From Hyphomicrobiales bacterium (GTDB taxonomy: Bacteria > Pseudomonadota > Alphaproteobacteria > Rhizobiales > JALURZ01): a stretch of 7,285 nt of DNA. Each line of letters starts with the position of its first letter. Position 1 is the stretch's first letter. The DNA is taken from NCBI GenBank assembly GCA_027058735.1, contig JALURZ010000280.1:1-7285 (forward strand). Direction: 5' to 3'. The translations under genes were made by a program, and so were the position numbers. Under the pieces are notes generated by a model. That model had not been told where the DNA came from and did not search any database. It saw only the letters and a program-made list of their open reading frames with translations. Positions 6,749-7,285 of this stretch are shown piece after piece.

Positions 6749-6784
6749 TTACGGCGTCGGTCGTGCATTCTCGTGTATGTTCAT
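6749..6784 (-). CDS. Candidate 11-residue peptide with strong ribosome binding site
   Basis: The frame ATG (6784-6782) to TAA (6751-6749) encodes MNIHENARPTP. GGGAGG (6795-6790) lies five bases upstream, the best Shine-Dalgarno sequence in the gap and better than that of bamD. It starts 85 bases after the ftsZ stop codon, on the same strand. It may be a leader peptide, a real microprotein, or the surviving start signal of a lost gene in the lpxC position. The peptide itself matches nothing I recognise, and a short frame after a purine-rich run can be chance. Confidence 0.25.
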   Translation of the reverse strand: MNIHENARPTP

Positions 6785-6869
6785 TCACACCTCCCTGAGA
6801 CGCTTCAGTTGTTGCAAACCTCAGCCTTTCAGAGATGGACCGAATGAACAGCGTGACGACACATCACAT

Positions 6870-7285
6870 CTAGTTGGCCTGACGCCTGAGAAACGCCGGG
6901 ATTTCGAGTTCGTCATCCTCCACTTCGCCGGCGCACCTATCCATGGACTGCAAGAATGCGGGGCCCTGGCCTTCCGCCGCCTGTTCGCCAACAGGCTCGT
7001 GGCTTTCACCCGGCGCAAGCACGGCGGCGGGCAGCGGCTGTTGAGGGGCCGGCCCATCGACCGGCTCAAGCATCGGTTCGGGGGGGCCGGCGGGCCTGGC
7101 GATCGCTTCCTTGCGGCCGAGCCCGACACTGGCCAGACGCTCGAAAAAGCCGGTCTTCTTCCTGGCCATTTCGGGCATCGCCTCAACGGCGCCCGACACC
7201 ACCGATTGAACCTCGTTTTGCACATGGGGCGGAAAATCCTCGACCGATGGCATGCGCGGGGCGGCGGGGCGGGGCCGTCCCCGGC
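6870..7285 (-). CDS. ftsZ: Cell division protein FtsZ, C-terminal part (cut by window edge)
   Basis: Only the last 138 codons are in the window; the frame stays open to the right edge. FtsZ is the tubulin-like GTPase that forms the cytokinetic ring. The visible part is the disordered C-terminal linker plus the conserved terminal peptide DDELEIPAFLRRQAN, which in alphaproteobacteria binds FtsA and other ring partners. The linker is Pro/Ala/Glu-rich, with one basic-aromatic patch (MARKKTGFFERLASVGLGRK). The GTPase domain lies outside the window, so its motifs cannot be checked. The methionine at 7253 is internal and not a start. The linker length is in keeping with the long linkers of this class. 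Identification rests on the terminal peptide and on the bamD-recN-ligA neighbours. Confidence 0.93.
   Translation of the reverse strand, partial: RGRPRPAAPRMPSVEDFPPHVQNEVQSVVSGAVEAMPEMARKKTGFFERLASVGLGRKEAIARPAGPPEPMLEPVDGPAPQQPLPAAVLAPGESHEPVGEQAAEGQGPAFLQSMDRCAGEVEDDELEIPAFLRRQAN

Larger units (their letters stand above)
6442..6869. other. 428-base gap between ftsZ and bamD without a clear protein gene
   Basis: No frame here resembles LpxC, the usual occupant of this slot, and none shows a recognisable domain. The gap holds an 11-codon frame with a strong ribosome binding site (6749-6784), a GC-rich hairpin (6681-6710) and three perfect dyads nearer bamD: TGTGCGCACA (6524-6533), TTGTGG-N11-CCACAA (6579-6601) and GACTGGCCAGTC (6630-6641). 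The part nearest bamD (about 6460-6510) is very GC-rich with repeated cgcccgcc units. The gap probably carries the 3' end of the ftsZ transcript and a promoter region for bamD-recN-ligA. I could not point to confident -35/-10 boxes or to CtrA-type TTAA-N7-TTAA sites. Confidence 0.6.

Noticed and set aside
6523..6798. 91-codon plus-strand frame in the ftsZ-bamD gap
   Set aside because: No ribosome binding site or recognisable motif; the composition looks like random translation of the gap.

Overview
This GC-rich window reads as alphaproteobacterial chromosome. The main evidence is the FtsZ tail at the right edge, which ends in the conserved peptide EIPAFLRRQAN, and the gene order ftsZ, bamD, recN, ligA, which is the end of the alphaproteobacterial division and cell-wall cluster. 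The order within the class cannot be fixed from this window.

Left part (1-1674, plus strand): a perfect 16-bp stem-loop sits at the window edge. It is followed by a tightly coupled three-gene operon: an ECF-type sigma factor (87-665), a single-pass membrane protein in the anti-sigma position (662-1180), and a membrane-anchored, Spy/CpxP- or CnrX-like periplasmic sensor (1177-1674). Both junctions are ATGA stop/start overlaps. A very short reading frame in front of the sigma gene ends in a third ATGA. The layout suggests an envelope or metal stress circuit in which the periplasmic protein signals through the membrane protein to release the sigma factor. That mechanism is inferred from the architecture.

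Middle part (1690-6441, minus strand): ligA (NAD-dependent DNA ligase), recN (SMC-like repair ATPase) and bamD (outer-membrane assembly lipoprotein) read leftward as bamD-recN-ligA. recN and ligA overlap by a GTGA. The ECF operon and ligA converge, with 15 bases between their stop codons, and a candidate terminator overlaps the sensor's stop codon.

Right part (6442-7285): a 428-base stretch without a clear protein gene separates bamD from the 3' end of ftsZ (minus strand, cut by the window). In many alphaproteobacteria this slot holds lpxC, the committed enzyme of lipid A synthesis. Here it is absent, and the gap holds only an 11-codon frame with a strong ribosome binding site, a GC-rich hairpin and several perfect dyads. 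The missing lpxC and the structured gap are the most notable points of the window. No RNA genes, insertion sequences or CRISPR arrays were seen.
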